Positions 9,464-17,656 of a stretch of 64,000 nt of DNA are shown in pieces. Numbering within the stretch: the stretch's first letter is position 1; every line of letters begins with the position of its first letter. The notes beneath the pieces were generated by a model. That model ran no database searches, was not told where the DNA came from, and saw nothing but the letters and a program-made list of their open reading frames with translations. This stretch comes from Simplicispira hankyongi (GTDB lineage: Bacteria > Pseudomonadota > Gammaproteobacteria > Burkholderiales > Burkholderiaceae_C). The stretch covers positions 1 through 64,000 of the forward strand of contig NZ_QXJC01000008.1 in assembly GCF_003570885.1 (NCBI RefSeq), read 5' to 3'. The position numbers were made by a program, and so were the translations under genes.

Positions 9464-10294
9464 ATGAATGATGTTTCGCCGGGCGCCGCAAGCGCTGCGC
9501 CCCCCGCCAGTCCCGCACCCTGGGGCTTGGTCACATTGGTCGGGGCCGGTCCGGGGGATGCGGAACTGCTGACGCTCAAGGCGGCGCGCGTGCTGGGAAG
9601 CGCAGAGCTGGTGCTCTACGACCATCTGGTGTCCGACGCTGTACTCGCCCACATTGCGCCTGGCGCAGAGCGGATCTATGTCGGCAAACAAAGCCGCAAC
9701 CACACCCTGCCGCAGGAAGGCATCATCGAGCTAATGGTGCGGCTGGCACGCCAGGGGCGCTCGCTGGTGCGCCTTAAAGGCGGCGATCCGTTTGTGTTCG
9801 GGCGCGGAGGCGAAGAGGCCGAAGGCTTGGCTGCGGCCGGCATTGCCTGCGAAACCATTCCGGGCATCAGCGCGGCCCAGGGCGCCGCCGCCGCCACCGG
9901 CATACCGCTTACGCACCGGGAAACCGCCGGCATGCTGGTCTACGCCACGGGGCACCTGCAGGGTGCACAGGAAGACCGTACGGTGCAGCTCGATTGGGAG
10001 GCGCTTGCGCGCCCCTGGCAGACGGTGGTCATTTACATGGGTGTCGGCACATTGCCTGTGGTGTGCGAGCAACTTGTCGCCCATGGATTGCCGGAAACCA
10101 CCCCAGCGGCGCTCGTCGAGCGCGCCACGCTGCCCGAGCAGCGCTGCATCGTGGGAACCGTGGCCACGCTGCCGTCGCTGGGCGTGCGGTATGGCGTGAA
10201 ACCGCCGGCGCTGATCATGATTGGCGAGGCCGTCGGGCGTCAGGTCGTGCCGCCCGGTGGCGCCGGCATGGTGTCAGGGCCTGCGACTGCCTGA
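9464..10294 (+). CDS. nirE: NirE, uroporphyrinogen-III C-methyltransferase
   Basis: A 276-residue SAM-dependent methyltransferase that makes precorrin-2, the first dedicated step toward siroheme and heme d1. Family motifs are VGAGPGDAELLT near the N-terminus, YDHLVS, RLKGGDPFVFGRGGEE, and the GIPLTHR segment. AGGAGA five bases before 9464 fixes the start; an upstream in-frame ATG has no such signal. It diverges from the nir operon with a shared FNR/DNR-type site, so it is called NirE rather than CobA, though it could feed siroheme too. Its 3' end overlaps the convergent LysR gene by 21 bases. Confidence 0.9.
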   Translation: MNDVSPGAASAAPPASPAPWGLVTLVGAGPGDAELLTLKAARVLGSAELVLYDHLVSDAVLAHIAPGAERIYVGKQSRNHTLPQEGIIELMVRLARQGRSLVRLKGGDPFVFGRGGEEAEGLAAAGIACETIPGISAAQGAAAATGIPLTHRETAGMLVYATGHLQGAQEDRTVQLDWEALARPWQTVVIYMGVGTLPVVCEQLVAHGLPETTPAALVERATLPEQRCIVGTVATLPSLGVRYGVKPPALIMIGEAVGRQVVPPGGAGMVSGPATA

Positions 10295-11230
10295 TGCCTG
10301 CGTTGGCAGGGCCGTCGGGTCTCCGGCAACGCCCCAGTGGTGAGATGCTACATACGCCAGCAGAAATTCCCTGAAACTCTGCGCAGCCGGCGACAGCGTG
10401 GCCGCGCTGCGCTGGTACACCAGAAACTTGCGCAGTACCTGCGGCTCATGCAGCGGGGCCAGTTGCAACTGGTACAGACGTACCAGCGAGCTGGCATAAG
10501 GCAGGCACGCCGTGATACCCAGGCCGGCGCTGACCATGCTCAGCGCGGTCGTCATGAAGGTCACTTCGTTGCTGGGGTTGAGCGTGATCTCCCGCAAGGC
10601 GCCGTGCAGGTCGAGCGACAGCCGTTCGGCAAACTGCCCCTGCAAGGCAATGAACGGGTGCGTGATGGCGTCGCTCCAGCAAATGCGCGGCAGCTCGGCC
10701 AGCGGGTGGTCGCTTGGAAACACCACCATGAAAGGCATTTCAAACAAGGTCTCACCTGCCATGTCGCCGCCCATGCCGCGCTCGGGGCCGACACCGAAAT
10801 CGGCTTCCCCCGCGGCCACGCGCGCGAGCACGCCATCGACCGCGCAGTCCGACAGGCGCACCTGCACGCCGGGGTGCTCGCGCCGGTAGGCGGCAATCAC
10901 TTCGGGCATCAGCGTGCACGCCATGAGCTGCGGCGCTGCCACGCGCACCACGCCGCGCCGCAATGCCTTGAGGTCGTCGATGCCGCCCAGCACCCCGTCG
11001 AGGTCTTGCAGGATCTTGTCGATCAAGGGCACAAAGCCCCGGCCAGCTTCGGTCAGGCCGATGCTGCGGGTGCTGCGCTCGACCAGGCGCACGCCCAGGC
11101 TCTGCTCCAGTTCCTTGATCAGGCTGCTGAGCGCCGATTGCGTCACGTGCAGGGAAACGGCGGCCTGCGTGAAGCTCCCGGTGCGCACCAGGGCCACCAG
11201 CGCACGCAATTGCCGCAGGCTGACATTCAT
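10274..11230 (-). CDS. LysR-family regulator
   Basis: A 318-residue LysR-type regulator. The winged helix is at residues 1-60 (RTGSFTQAAVSLHVTQSALSSLIKELE), followed by a periplasmic-binding-protein-like sensor domain (about 90-295). It is divergent from the VOC/TRAP/hydrolase genes, the usual arrangement for a LysR protein that controls its neighbour in response to a pathway compound. The 182 bases between them are AT-rich near the LysR start and should hold the operator, but I do not see one clear T-N11-A site. Confidence 0.9.
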   Translation of the reverse strand: MNVSLRQLRALVALVRTGSFTQAAVSLHVTQSALSSLIKELEQSLGVRLVERSTRSIGLTEAGRGFVPLIDKILQDLDGVLGGIDDLKALRRGVVRVAAPQLMACTLMPEVIAAYRREHPGVQVRLSDCAVDGVLARVAAGEADFGVGPERGMGGDMAGETLFEMPFMVVFPSDHPLAELPRICWSDAITHPFIALQGQFAERLSLDLHGALREITLNPSNEVTFMTTALSMVSAGLGITACLPYASSLVRLYQLQLAPLHEPQVLRKFLVYQRSAATLSPAAQSFREFLLAYVASHHWGVAGDPTALPTQASGSRRP

Positions 11231-11412
11231 TAAATTTCCTTGTGAATGCAGAAAAATAAAGCGTTTGAATCATAGATCGATACGGCCTTTAATTCCAACC
11301 ATCGCAAGGCGCCCCAAGCAGCCTGCGACCCGCCCGCAGCGTGCCGTGTCCGCGTTGCAACCCAGGCGGCCTTCTGGATGCTGGCACGAGCGACCCGATT
11401 GGAGACAAGCGC

Positions 11413-11955
11413 ATGAAGATCAAGAAGTTTCACCATGTGGCCTACCGCTGCATCAACGCCAAGCAAACCGTGGAGTGGTACGGCAAATACCTGAACATGG
11501 ATTTCATCCTGGCGATTGCCGAAGACGAAGTACCGTCCACCAAAGATCCCGATCCCTACATGCACATCTTCCTGGATGCGGGCAACGGCAACATCCTGGC
11601 GTTCTTTGAACTGCCCACCAAGCCGCCCATGGACCGCGACCGCAATACCCCCACGTGGACGCAGCATCTGGCCATGGAAGTGGGCAGCATGGAAGAAATG
11701 ATGGACGCCAAGGCGCGCATGGAAGCCGATGGCATCGAAGTGCTGGGCCCCACCGACCACACCATCTTCAAGTCCATCTACTTCCGCGACCCCAGCGGAC
11801 ACCGGCTGGAGTTGGCCGTAAACACCGGTACGCCCGAGATGATGAAGCAACTTGACGAAGTCAAGTGGGACATGATCAACGAGTGGGACCGCACCAAGAA
11901 GGCGCCCAAGCACGCTGCCTGGATGCACGACGGCAAGGGATTCCCCGGCGCCTGA
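11413..11955 (+). CDS. VOC (glyoxalase/dioxygenase-fold) protein
   Basis: A 180-residue vicinal-oxygen-chelate protein with two beta-alpha-beta-beta-beta units. Likely metal ligands follow a His-Glu-His-Glu pattern, as in glyoxalase I: His in KKFHHVAY, Glu in LAFFEL, His in TQHLAM and Glu in HRLELA. This is not the His-His-Glu pattern of ring-cleaving extradiol dioxygenases, so an isomerase, lyase or glyoxalase-like step is more likely (inference). GGAGA is present 8 bases before the start. It is the first gene of the presumed catabolic operon and diverges from LysR. The substrate is unknown. Confidence 0.82.
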   Translation: MKIKKFHHVAYRCINAKQTVEWYGKYLNMDFILAIAEDEVPSTKDPDPYMHIFLDAGNGNILAFFELPTKPPMDRDRNTPTWTQHLAMEVGSMEEMMDAKARMEADGIEVLGPTDHTIFKSIYFRDPSGHRLELAVNTGTPEMMKQLDEVKWDMINEWDRTKKAPKHAAWMHDGKGFPGA

Positions 11956-12021
11956 GCGCGCAGGCCCGCCAACAGGTTGTTAATTCAGCCCGCCGTGTGC
12001 GGGCTGCACAAAGGGGAATCC

Positions 12022-12579
12022 ATGGGAAATCGCTGGGGACGCGCCTGCGTGCGTGTGCTGGAAATCGTCATCGTCACCTGCCTGGCGGTGATGGCGATCC
12101 TGGTGTTTGGCAATGTGGTGCTGCGCTACGGGTTTGATTCGGGCATTGCGGTGTCGGAAGAGCTCTCGCGCCTGCTCTTTGTCTGGTTGATTTTTCTCGG
12201 TGCCATCCTGGCATCGGTACAGCGCGCGCACATTGGTTTCGACGCACTGGTGGAGCGCCTGCCGCTGGCCGGCCGCAAGCTTCTGGTGGTGTTGACCGGA
12301 GGACTCATGCTCTGGGCCTGTGGCATGTTCCTGGTGGGGGGCTGGCAGCAAATGCAGATCAACCTCGGCAACAGCTACCCGGTGCTCGGCATTTCCTACG
12401 GCTGGCTGTACGGTGTGGCCATCGTGTTTGGCGGCGGGATGGCGCTGGCAATCGCCAACAACATCTGGCAAACGCTGCACAGTCCCGCTGGTTCGGCGAT
12501 GACAAAAGATCTGGGCGATCGCATTCTGGAGAAGATGCCCGAAGTGGCATCCGTTGAGCAAAAGGGAGAACCGCGGTGA
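12022..12579 (+). CDS. dctQ: TRAP transporter small membrane subunit (DctQ)
   Basis: A 185-residue integral membrane protein with four predicted helices, the DctQ component of a tripartite ATP-independent periplasmic transporter. The segment NVVLRYGFDSGIAVSEELSRLLFVWLIFLG is diagnostic of the family. AAGGGGAA before 12022 selects this start over the upstream in-frame ATG. Its stop overlaps the GTG start of dctM. With DctM and DctP it would carry an organic acid inward, driven by a sodium or proton gradient. Confidence 0.92.
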   Translation: MGNRWGRACVRVLEIVIVTCLAVMAILVFGNVVLRYGFDSGIAVSEELSRLLFVWLIFLGAILASVQRAHIGFDALVERLPLAGRKLLVVLTGGLMLWACGMFLVGGWQQMQINLGNSYPVLGISYGWLYGVAIVFGGGMALAIANNIWQTLHSPAGSAMTKDLGDRILEKMPEVASVEQKGEPR

Positions 12580-13853
12580 GCGCCTTCATCTTCCTGGCAG
12601 TGCTGTTGCTGCTCATTGTGCTGGGCATGCCGATCGCCTTTGCGCTGCTGTTCTCCGGCGTCGCCGTGATGTTCCAGATGGGCCAGTTCGACTCGCAAAT
12701 CGTCGTGCAGAACGCCATTGGTGGTGCCGACAACTTTGTGCTCATGGCCGTGCCTTTCTTCATTCTGGCCGGTGAGTTCATGAATGCCGGTGGCCTCTCG
12801 CGCCGCATCGTGGAAATGGCTGGGGCTTTTGTCGGCCATTTGCGCGGCGGGCTCGGCTATGTGGCCATTTTTGCCGCCATCCTGCTGGCCAGTCTTTCAG
12901 GCTCGGCGGTGGCGGATACCGCAGCGCTGGCTGCCATTCTCGTGCCCATGATGCGCCAGGCGGGCTACAACCCGGAACGCGCCTGCGGGCTGATGGCGGC
13001 CGGGGGCATCATCGCCCCGGTCATTCCGCCCTCCATTGGTTTCCTGCTGTTTGGCGTGGTGGCGAACGTGTCCATTACGCGGCTGTTTCTGGCGGGCATA
13101 TTGCCGGGCGTGATGATGGGTGGCTCACTGGTGCTGGCCTGGTGGCTGGTGTCGCGCCGCACCAGCGTGCAGGTGGCGCCGCGCAAGCCCTGGGGCGAGC
13201 GCATGGCGCTGCTCGGCAAGGGTTTCTGGGCCTTGATGCTGCCGGTGATCATCATTGGCGGCCTGAAGTTCGGCATCTTCACGCCCACCGAGGCGGCGGT
13301 GGTGGCAGCGGCGTACGCGCTGTTTGTCGGTGCCGCCGTCTACCGCGAACTCACGCTGGCAGCCATCTACCACTGCTTCCTGGTGACGGCGCGCACCACC
13401 GCCGTGGTGCTGCTGCTGGCCAGCTTGGCCATGGTGGCGTCTTACATGATCACCATTGCCGATGTGCCGGGCCAGGTGGGCGGCTGGCTGAGCGGTCTGG
13501 GCGAGCACCCGCAGGCGCTCACGGCCGCCATGATGCTGGTGGTGTTCCTCGCCGGCATGGTGCTGGACTTCATTCCCATCGTGCTGATTTTCACGCCGGT
13601 GTTCTTGCCCATCGTGCAGCAGGCGGGCATCGACCCGGTGTACTTCGGGGTCATCTTCATCATCAACTGCTCGCTCGGCATGATCACGCCGCCCGTGGGC
13701 GTGGTGCTCAATGTCGTCAGTTCGATTGGCAAGGTGACGCTGGGCCAGGCGGCGCGCGGCGTCCTGCCTTTCCTCATCGCCGAGTTGGCGGTGCTCGTCG
13801 CGCTGGTGCTGTTCCCCGCACTGGTCACCGTGCCGGCTGGTTGGTGGCGCTGA
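12576..13853 (+). CDS. dctM: TRAP transporter large permease (DctM)
   Basis: A 425-residue permease with about 11-12 membrane helices, the DctM transport channel of the TRAP system. Family motifs include GMPIAFALLFSG near the start, AVPFFILAGEFMN, LSGSAVADTAA and CSLGMITPPVGVVLNV. It begins with GTG in a GTGA overlap with dctQ, preceded by AGGGAGA, so the two membrane subunits should be made together. Nothing is unusual in length or order. Confidence 0.94.
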   Translation: MSAFIFLAVLLLLIVLGMPIAFALLFSGVAVMFQMGQFDSQIVVQNAIGGADNFVLMAVPFFILAGEFMNAGGLSRRIVEMAGAFVGHLRGGLGYVAIFAAILLASLSGSAVADTAALAAILVPMMRQAGYNPERACGLMAAGGIIAPVIPPSIGFLLFGVVANVSITRLFLAGILPGVMMGGSLVLAWWLVSRRTSVQVAPRKPWGERMALLGKGFWALMLPVIIIGGLKFGIFTPTEAAVVAAAYALFVGAAVYRELTLAAIYHCFLVTARTTAVVLLLASLAMVASYMITIADVPGQVGGWLSGLGEHPQALTAAMMLVVFLAGMVLDFIPIVLIFTPVFLPIVQQAGIDPVYFGVIFIINCSLGMITPPVGVVLNVVSSIGKVTLGQAARGVLPFLIAELAVLVALVLFPALVTVPAGWWR

Positions 13854-13883
13854 TTCCCCCTTTTTCAACCCAGGAGACAACCC

Positions 13884-14879
13884 ATGAAAACGTTTTCCAA
13901 ATTGATGGCCCTGGCACTTGCCGGCAGCTTTGCGGTGGCGGCCCCGTTGGCCGCTATGGCCCAGGTCACGGCAAAATTTGCCGTGACGCTGCCGGAAAAA
14001 TCGCACCAGGGCCAGGGTGTTGCCAAGTTCATTGAACTGGTGGACGCCAAGAGCGGCGGCAAGATCAAGATCAAAGGCTTTTATGCCGGTGCGCTCGGCA
14101 ACGATGTGCAGGTGACCTCGGCCTTGCAGGGCGGAACCATTGAGTTCACCGTGCCGCAGACGACCACGCTGACCGGCATGGTGAAGGAATACGAAATTCT
14201 TGATTTCCCGTTCCTGTTCTCCAACGTGCAGGAAGCTGAGAAAGTGCTCGACGGCCCGGTGGGCGACAAGCTGCTGGCCATGCTCCCTGCAAAGGGCTTG
14301 GTGGGCCTGGCGTACTGGGAAAACGGCTTTTTTAACGCCACCAACAGCAAGCACCCCATCAACAAGGTGGAAGACTTTGAAGGCTTGAAATTCCGCGCCG
14401 TGCAGGCCAAGATTTCGCAGGAAACCGTCAAGGCGCTGGGCGCCAACCCGGTCCCACTGGCCGTGCCGGAGCTCTACACCGCGCTGGAAACCCGCACCGT
14501 CGATGGCCAGGGAACGCCCACGGCCGTGATTGCTGCGCTCAAGCTCAACGAAGTGCAGAAGTACCTCTCGCTGACCCGCCACAGCTACGGCGCCTTCATT
14601 CCCCTGGTGTCCAAGAAGTTCTGGGACAAGCTCTCCGCAGGGGATCAAAAAATCTTGAAGGACTCCGCCATTGAGGCGCGTGCCTTCCAGCGCGGTGTGG
14701 CGCGCGACCAGGAAAAATCCGCCCAGGCGGCAATGGCCGCCAAGGGACTGATCGTCAACGACGTCACCGATGCTGAACGCGCCCGCATGCGCGAGAAAGT
14801 CCAGCCCGTGTGGAAGATGTTTGCGCCCAGTGTCGGCGAAGGTCTGTACAAGGAAGTGACCGACCAGTTGGCCAAATAA
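13884..14879 (+). CDS. dctP: TRAP transporter periplasmic binding protein (DctP)
   Basis: A 331-residue exported solute receptor of the DctP family. The signal peptide is residues 1-27 (ending AAMA-Q). The carboxylate-binding arginine of the family is in GLKFRAVQAKISQETVKALG, followed by PVPLAVPELYTALETRTVDGQ, so the ligand is probably an organic acid. AGGAGA precedes the start. It lies 30 bases after dctM and about 100 bases before the hydrolase gene, within the same transcription direction. Confidence 0.93.
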   Translation: MKTFSKLMALALAGSFAVAAPLAAMAQVTAKFAVTLPEKSHQGQGVAKFIELVDAKSGGKIKIKGFYAGALGNDVQVTSALQGGTIEFTVPQTTTLTGMVKEYEILDFPFLFSNVQEAEKVLDGPVGDKLLAMLPAKGLVGLAYWENGFFNATNSKHPINKVEDFEGLKFRAVQAKISQETVKALGANPVPLAVPELYTALETRTVDGQGTPTAVIAALKLNEVQKYLSLTRHSYGAFIPLVSKKFWDKLSAGDQKILKDSAIEARAFQRGVARDQEKSAQAAMAAKGLIVNDVTDAERARMREKVQPVWKMFAPSVGEGLYKEVTDQLAK

Positions 14880-14978
14880 GGCGCTGCACCACCGCACCTT
14901 TGCCCTGCGCGGGCGGGGTGCCTCGCCGGCGGCCGCGCCCTCTTGCGCGGGCCGGACCGTTTTCTCAAGGATTGCCCC

Positions 14979-16001
14979 ATGAAACTCGCCACCCTCAAAG
15001 CTGGCGGCCGCGACGGTACGCTCGTCGTCGTGCGCCGCGACCTCTCGCAATGCCTTGCCGTGCCGCAGATTGCGCGCACGTTGCAAGCCGCACTGGACGA
15101 CTGGGAGCGCTGCGCGCCGCTGCTGCAGGCCGTGTCGGACGCCCTTAACGCCGGCACCGCGCAAGGCGCAACGGCCTTCGACGCCACAGCCTGCCACTCA
15201 CCCCTGCCGCGCGCTTACCAATGGGCCGATGGTTCGGCCTACCTGAACCATGTCGAGCTGGTGCGCAAGGCGCGAGGCAGCGAAGTGCCGGCCTCGTTCT
15301 GGACCGATCCGCTGATGTACCAGGGCGGCTCGGACTCTTTCGTTGGCCCGCGAGACCCCATCGATGCGATCAGCGAAGACTGGGGCATTGACCTCGAAGC
15401 CGAGGTGGCCGTGGTCACCGGCGACGTGGCGATGGGCTCGGGCGTGGAGCGCTGCGCGCAGGCCATTCGCCTGGTCATGCTGGTGAACGATGTCTCGCTG
15501 CGCAACCTGATTCCTGGCGAGCTCGCCAAGGGTTTCGGCTTCTTCCAGGCCAAGCCGGCGAGCGCTTTTTCGCCCGTGGCCGTGACGCCTGACGAGCTCG
15601 GCGCCGCCTGGCAAGGCAGCAAACTGAAAGGCCAACTGCGCGTGCAGATCAACGGCCAGCCCTTTGGCGAGCCCGACGCGGGCGAGGACATGGCGTTCAG
15701 CTTTGCGCAGCTCATGGCCCATGCGGCCAAGACGCGCACGCTAGGTGCCGGCTCCATCATCGGCTCGGGGACGGTGTCGAACAAGCAGGGCAGCCTGCAT
15801 GGCTCCAGCGTCGCCAATGGCGGCGTGGGCTACTGCTGCCTGGCCGAAGTGCGCATGTACGAAACGATTGAAGGCGGCAAGCCGGTGACCGAGTTCCTGC
15901 ACTTTGGCGACCGTGTGCGCATCGAAATGCTGGATGCCCAGGGCGCGAGCATCTTTGGCGCCATCGACCAGACCGTGCGCCAGATCCAGGCGGCGCTCTG
16001 A
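14979..16001 (+). CDS. Fumarylacetoacetate hydrolase family protein
   Basis: A 340-residue protein with a short N-terminal domain (1-70) and a fumarylacetoacetase-type catalytic domain. The acidic metal ligands are visible in DWGIDLEAEVAVVTGD and the Asp in LVNDVSLRN. IGSGTVSN is the usual active-site strand. In the family such proteins cleave C-C bonds of acylpyruvates or beta-diketones, for example fumarylacetoacetate or fumarylpyruvate. Being 15 bases upstream of a maleylacetoacetate-isomerase-like gene makes that pathway step likely. The long ORF extension before 14979 lacks a ribosome binding site and family similarity. Confidence 0.87.
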   Translation: MKLATLKAGGRDGTLVVVRRDLSQCLAVPQIARTLQAALDDWERCAPLLQAVSDALNAGTAQGATAFDATACHSPLPRAYQWADGSAYLNHVELVRKARGSEVPASFWTDPLMYQGGSDSFVGPRDPIDAISEDWGIDLEAEVAVVTGDVAMGSGVERCAQAIRLVMLVNDVSLRNLIPGELAKGFGFFQAKPASAFSPVAVTPDELGAAWQGSKLKGQLRVQINGQPFGEPDAGEDMAFSFAQLMAHAAKTRTLGAGSIIGSGTVSNKQGSLHGSSVANGGVGYCCLAEVRMYETIEGGKPVTEFLHFGDRVRIEMLDAQGASIFGAIDQTVRQIQAAL

Positions 16002-16016
16002 GGAGCCGCAAGCGCC

Positions 16017-16667
16017 ATGCTCACGCTCTACAGCTATTTCCGCAGTTCGGCGTCGTACCGCCTGCGCATTGCCCTGGCGCTCAAGGGCCTTGCCTATGAG
16101 ACGGTGGCAGTGCACCTGCTCAAGGGCGGTGGCGAGCAGCACCAGCCGGCCTTCCGTGCCGTCAACCCTGCGGGCCTGGTGCCGGTGCTGCAGGACGGAG
16201 ACAGCGTGCTCACGCAGTCCCTCGCCATCATGGAGTACCTGGACGAGGCCTACCCGGCGTCGCCGCTGCTTCCGCGCGATCTGCTTGGCCGCGCCCGGGT
16301 GCGTGCGCTGGCGCTCACCATCGCCTGCGACGTGCATCCGCTGGGCAACCTGCGTGTGCTCAACTACGTGGGCGATACCCTGGGGGCAGGCGAAGAAGGG
16401 CGCAAGGCTTGGGCCTGCCACTGGATTGCGCTCGGGTTCGAGGCGTTCGAGGAAATGCTCACCCGCCCCGGTGCGCCCACCGGCCTGTTCTGCCACGGCG
16501 ACATCCCAGGCATGGCCGACTGCTGCCTCGTGCCGCAGGTGTTCAACGCGCGCCGCTTTGGTCTGGACCTGGCGCCGTATCCGACTGTCAAGCGCATTGC
16601 CGAGCACTGCGAAGCGCTGGCGCCGTTTGTGATGGCACACCCAGCGAACCAGACGGACGCAAGCTAA
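16017..16667 (+). CDS. maiA: Maleylacetoacetate/maleylpyruvate isomerase (zeta GST)
   Basis: A 216-residue zeta-class glutathione transferase. The catalytic signature appears as YSYFRSSASYRLRIAL (residues 4-19); the usual SSCSYR has SSASYR here, leaving the adjacent serines for glutathione activation. NPAGLVPVL and SLAIMEYLDE complete the glutathione site. It would turn the cis form of a ring-cleavage product into the trans (fumaryl) form for the hydrolase encoded just upstream. Whether the substrate is maleylacetoacetate (homogentisate route) or maleylpyruvate (gentisate route) is not decided. hppD and phhA at 49-51 kb make homogentisate attractive. Confidence 0.85.
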   Translation: MLTLYSYFRSSASYRLRIALALKGLAYETVAVHLLKGGGEQHQPAFRAVNPAGLVPVLQDGDSVLTQSLAIMEYLDEAYPASPLLPRDLLGRARVRALALTIACDVHPLGNLRVLNYVGDTLGAGEEGRKAWACHWIALGFEAFEEMLTRPGAPTGLFCHGDIPGMADCCLVPQVFNARRFGLDLAPYPTVKRIAEHCEALAPFVMAHPANQTDAS

Positions 16668-17548
16668 CTGCGCGCAGCGCGCAACTGCTGCACCATGCCG
16701 TGCACGATGCAGAACTGCGCGGCGTAGTAGGTGGCCAGCACCCACAGGATGGCCATCGGCACGGGCTGCACGAAACGGTCGATGGCGAGCACCGAATCGC
16801 TGGCCATGAAGATGCAGGCGCCCAGTGCCACGGTGCGCGCGGCGTGGGTCTGCAGCTCGGCTGCACGCCCCAGTGCCTGCGCCGCCATGAGCGCAATCAC
16901 CAGCACATACACCGCCACGGGAATGCGCAGGTCGGCGGGCAGGCCGCTGCGCCATAGCCAGGCGACCATGGCGGCGCCTAGGGCCACCGTGGCCAGCAGC
17001 GCGCCCCGATGGGCAAACCAGCGCACGCCGCGGCGCAGCAGCGCGATGTAGGCCAGATGGGCGAGCAGGAAGCTGACCAGGCCGGGGATAAACAAGCCCT
17101 GCAGCATCAGCGCCACGTCGCCTGCCAATGAGCACAGCAGCGCGATGCCCAACAGCCACCAGGATTTTGAGTAAAATCGGCCTCTAGCGCTTGACTGGTA
17201 TGCGCTAACAGCTACAAAACAAATAGCAATTAACAGCGCCACGGGCTTGAACGCCAGATGCCAGCCCCAGGCCCCCGTGGCGGCCGTTGCCGCCGACAGC
17301 GCGCTGGCCTCGACCATCCACAGCTCCAGACTGGCGATTTGCCCACGCCGTGCCGCCACCACCGCCAGCGCGGCGGCGCACAAGGCCGCCAGCCAGACCA
17401 GTACATGCGCGCGCGTGAGCACGCCGGCCTGCCAGGTCAGTGCCCAGGTGGCCAGGCCAATGAGCGCCGTGTGCAGCAGGCTTTGCGGCAGCGACAGGCC
17501 TGTGGCGTTGGAAGGCCGGCGCGTCAAAGGTGTGCGGTCTGGTGCCAT
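16664..17548 (-). CDS. YhhN-family (lysoplasmalogenase-like) membrane protein
   Basis: A 294-residue integral membrane protein with about eight helices, related to YhhN/TMEM86 lysoplasmalogenases. Conserved features are SLAGDVALMLQGLFIPGLVSFLLAHLAYI and SDSVLAIDRF. The family hydrolyses vinyl-ether lysolipids in animals; the bacterial role is unclear. A copy of the Comamonadaceae palindrome runs through the reading frame at 17176-17230 and encodes part of the segment AICFVAVSAYQSSARGRFYS without breaking it. It converges with maiA, overlapping by 4 bases. Confidence 0.8.
   Translation of the reverse strand: MAPDRTPLTRRPSNATGLSLPQSLLHTALIGLATWALTWQAGVLTRAHVLVWLAALCAAALAVVAARRGQIASLELWMVEASALSAATAATGAWGWHLAFKPVALLIAICFVAVSAYQSSARGRFYSKSWWLLGIALLCSLAGDVALMLQGLFIPGLVSFLLAHLAYIALLRRGVRWFAHRGALLATVALGAAMVAWLWRSGLPADLRIPVAVYVLVIALMAAQALGRAAELQTHAARTVALGACIFMASDSVLAIDRFVQPVPMAILWVLATYYAAQFCIVHGMVQQLRAARS
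17176..17230. repeat. Comamonadaceae palindromic repeat, copy 2, inside a gene
   Basis: TAGCGC (17185-17190) and GCGCTA (17202-17207) flank an 11-base centre, preceded by CGGCCTC and followed by AGCTACAAAACAAATAGC, the usual flanks of the element. It lies wholly inside the lysoplasmalogenase-like frame and has kept it open. Confidence 0.75.
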
Positions 17549-17656
17549 CGCGTCATTCCATTTCTAAATCAAACGATTACTTTGTCGGCTTCGCTTGGCG
17601 TACGCTTGTACTGTCTGCGCTTCGCCTTCGCGTACTCGATTGATTGAGAAACCGAA

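Noticed and set aside
11231-11412. A defined LysR operator (T-N11-A) between the LysR and VOC genes
   Set aside because: Several weak T-N11-A matches exist in this AT-rich stretch, but none stands out by symmetry or position.
13125-15197. 690-residue minus-strand open frame over the TRAP genes
   Set aside because: It spans three real genes on the other strand and reads as a low-complexity His/Arg/Gln-rich shadow.
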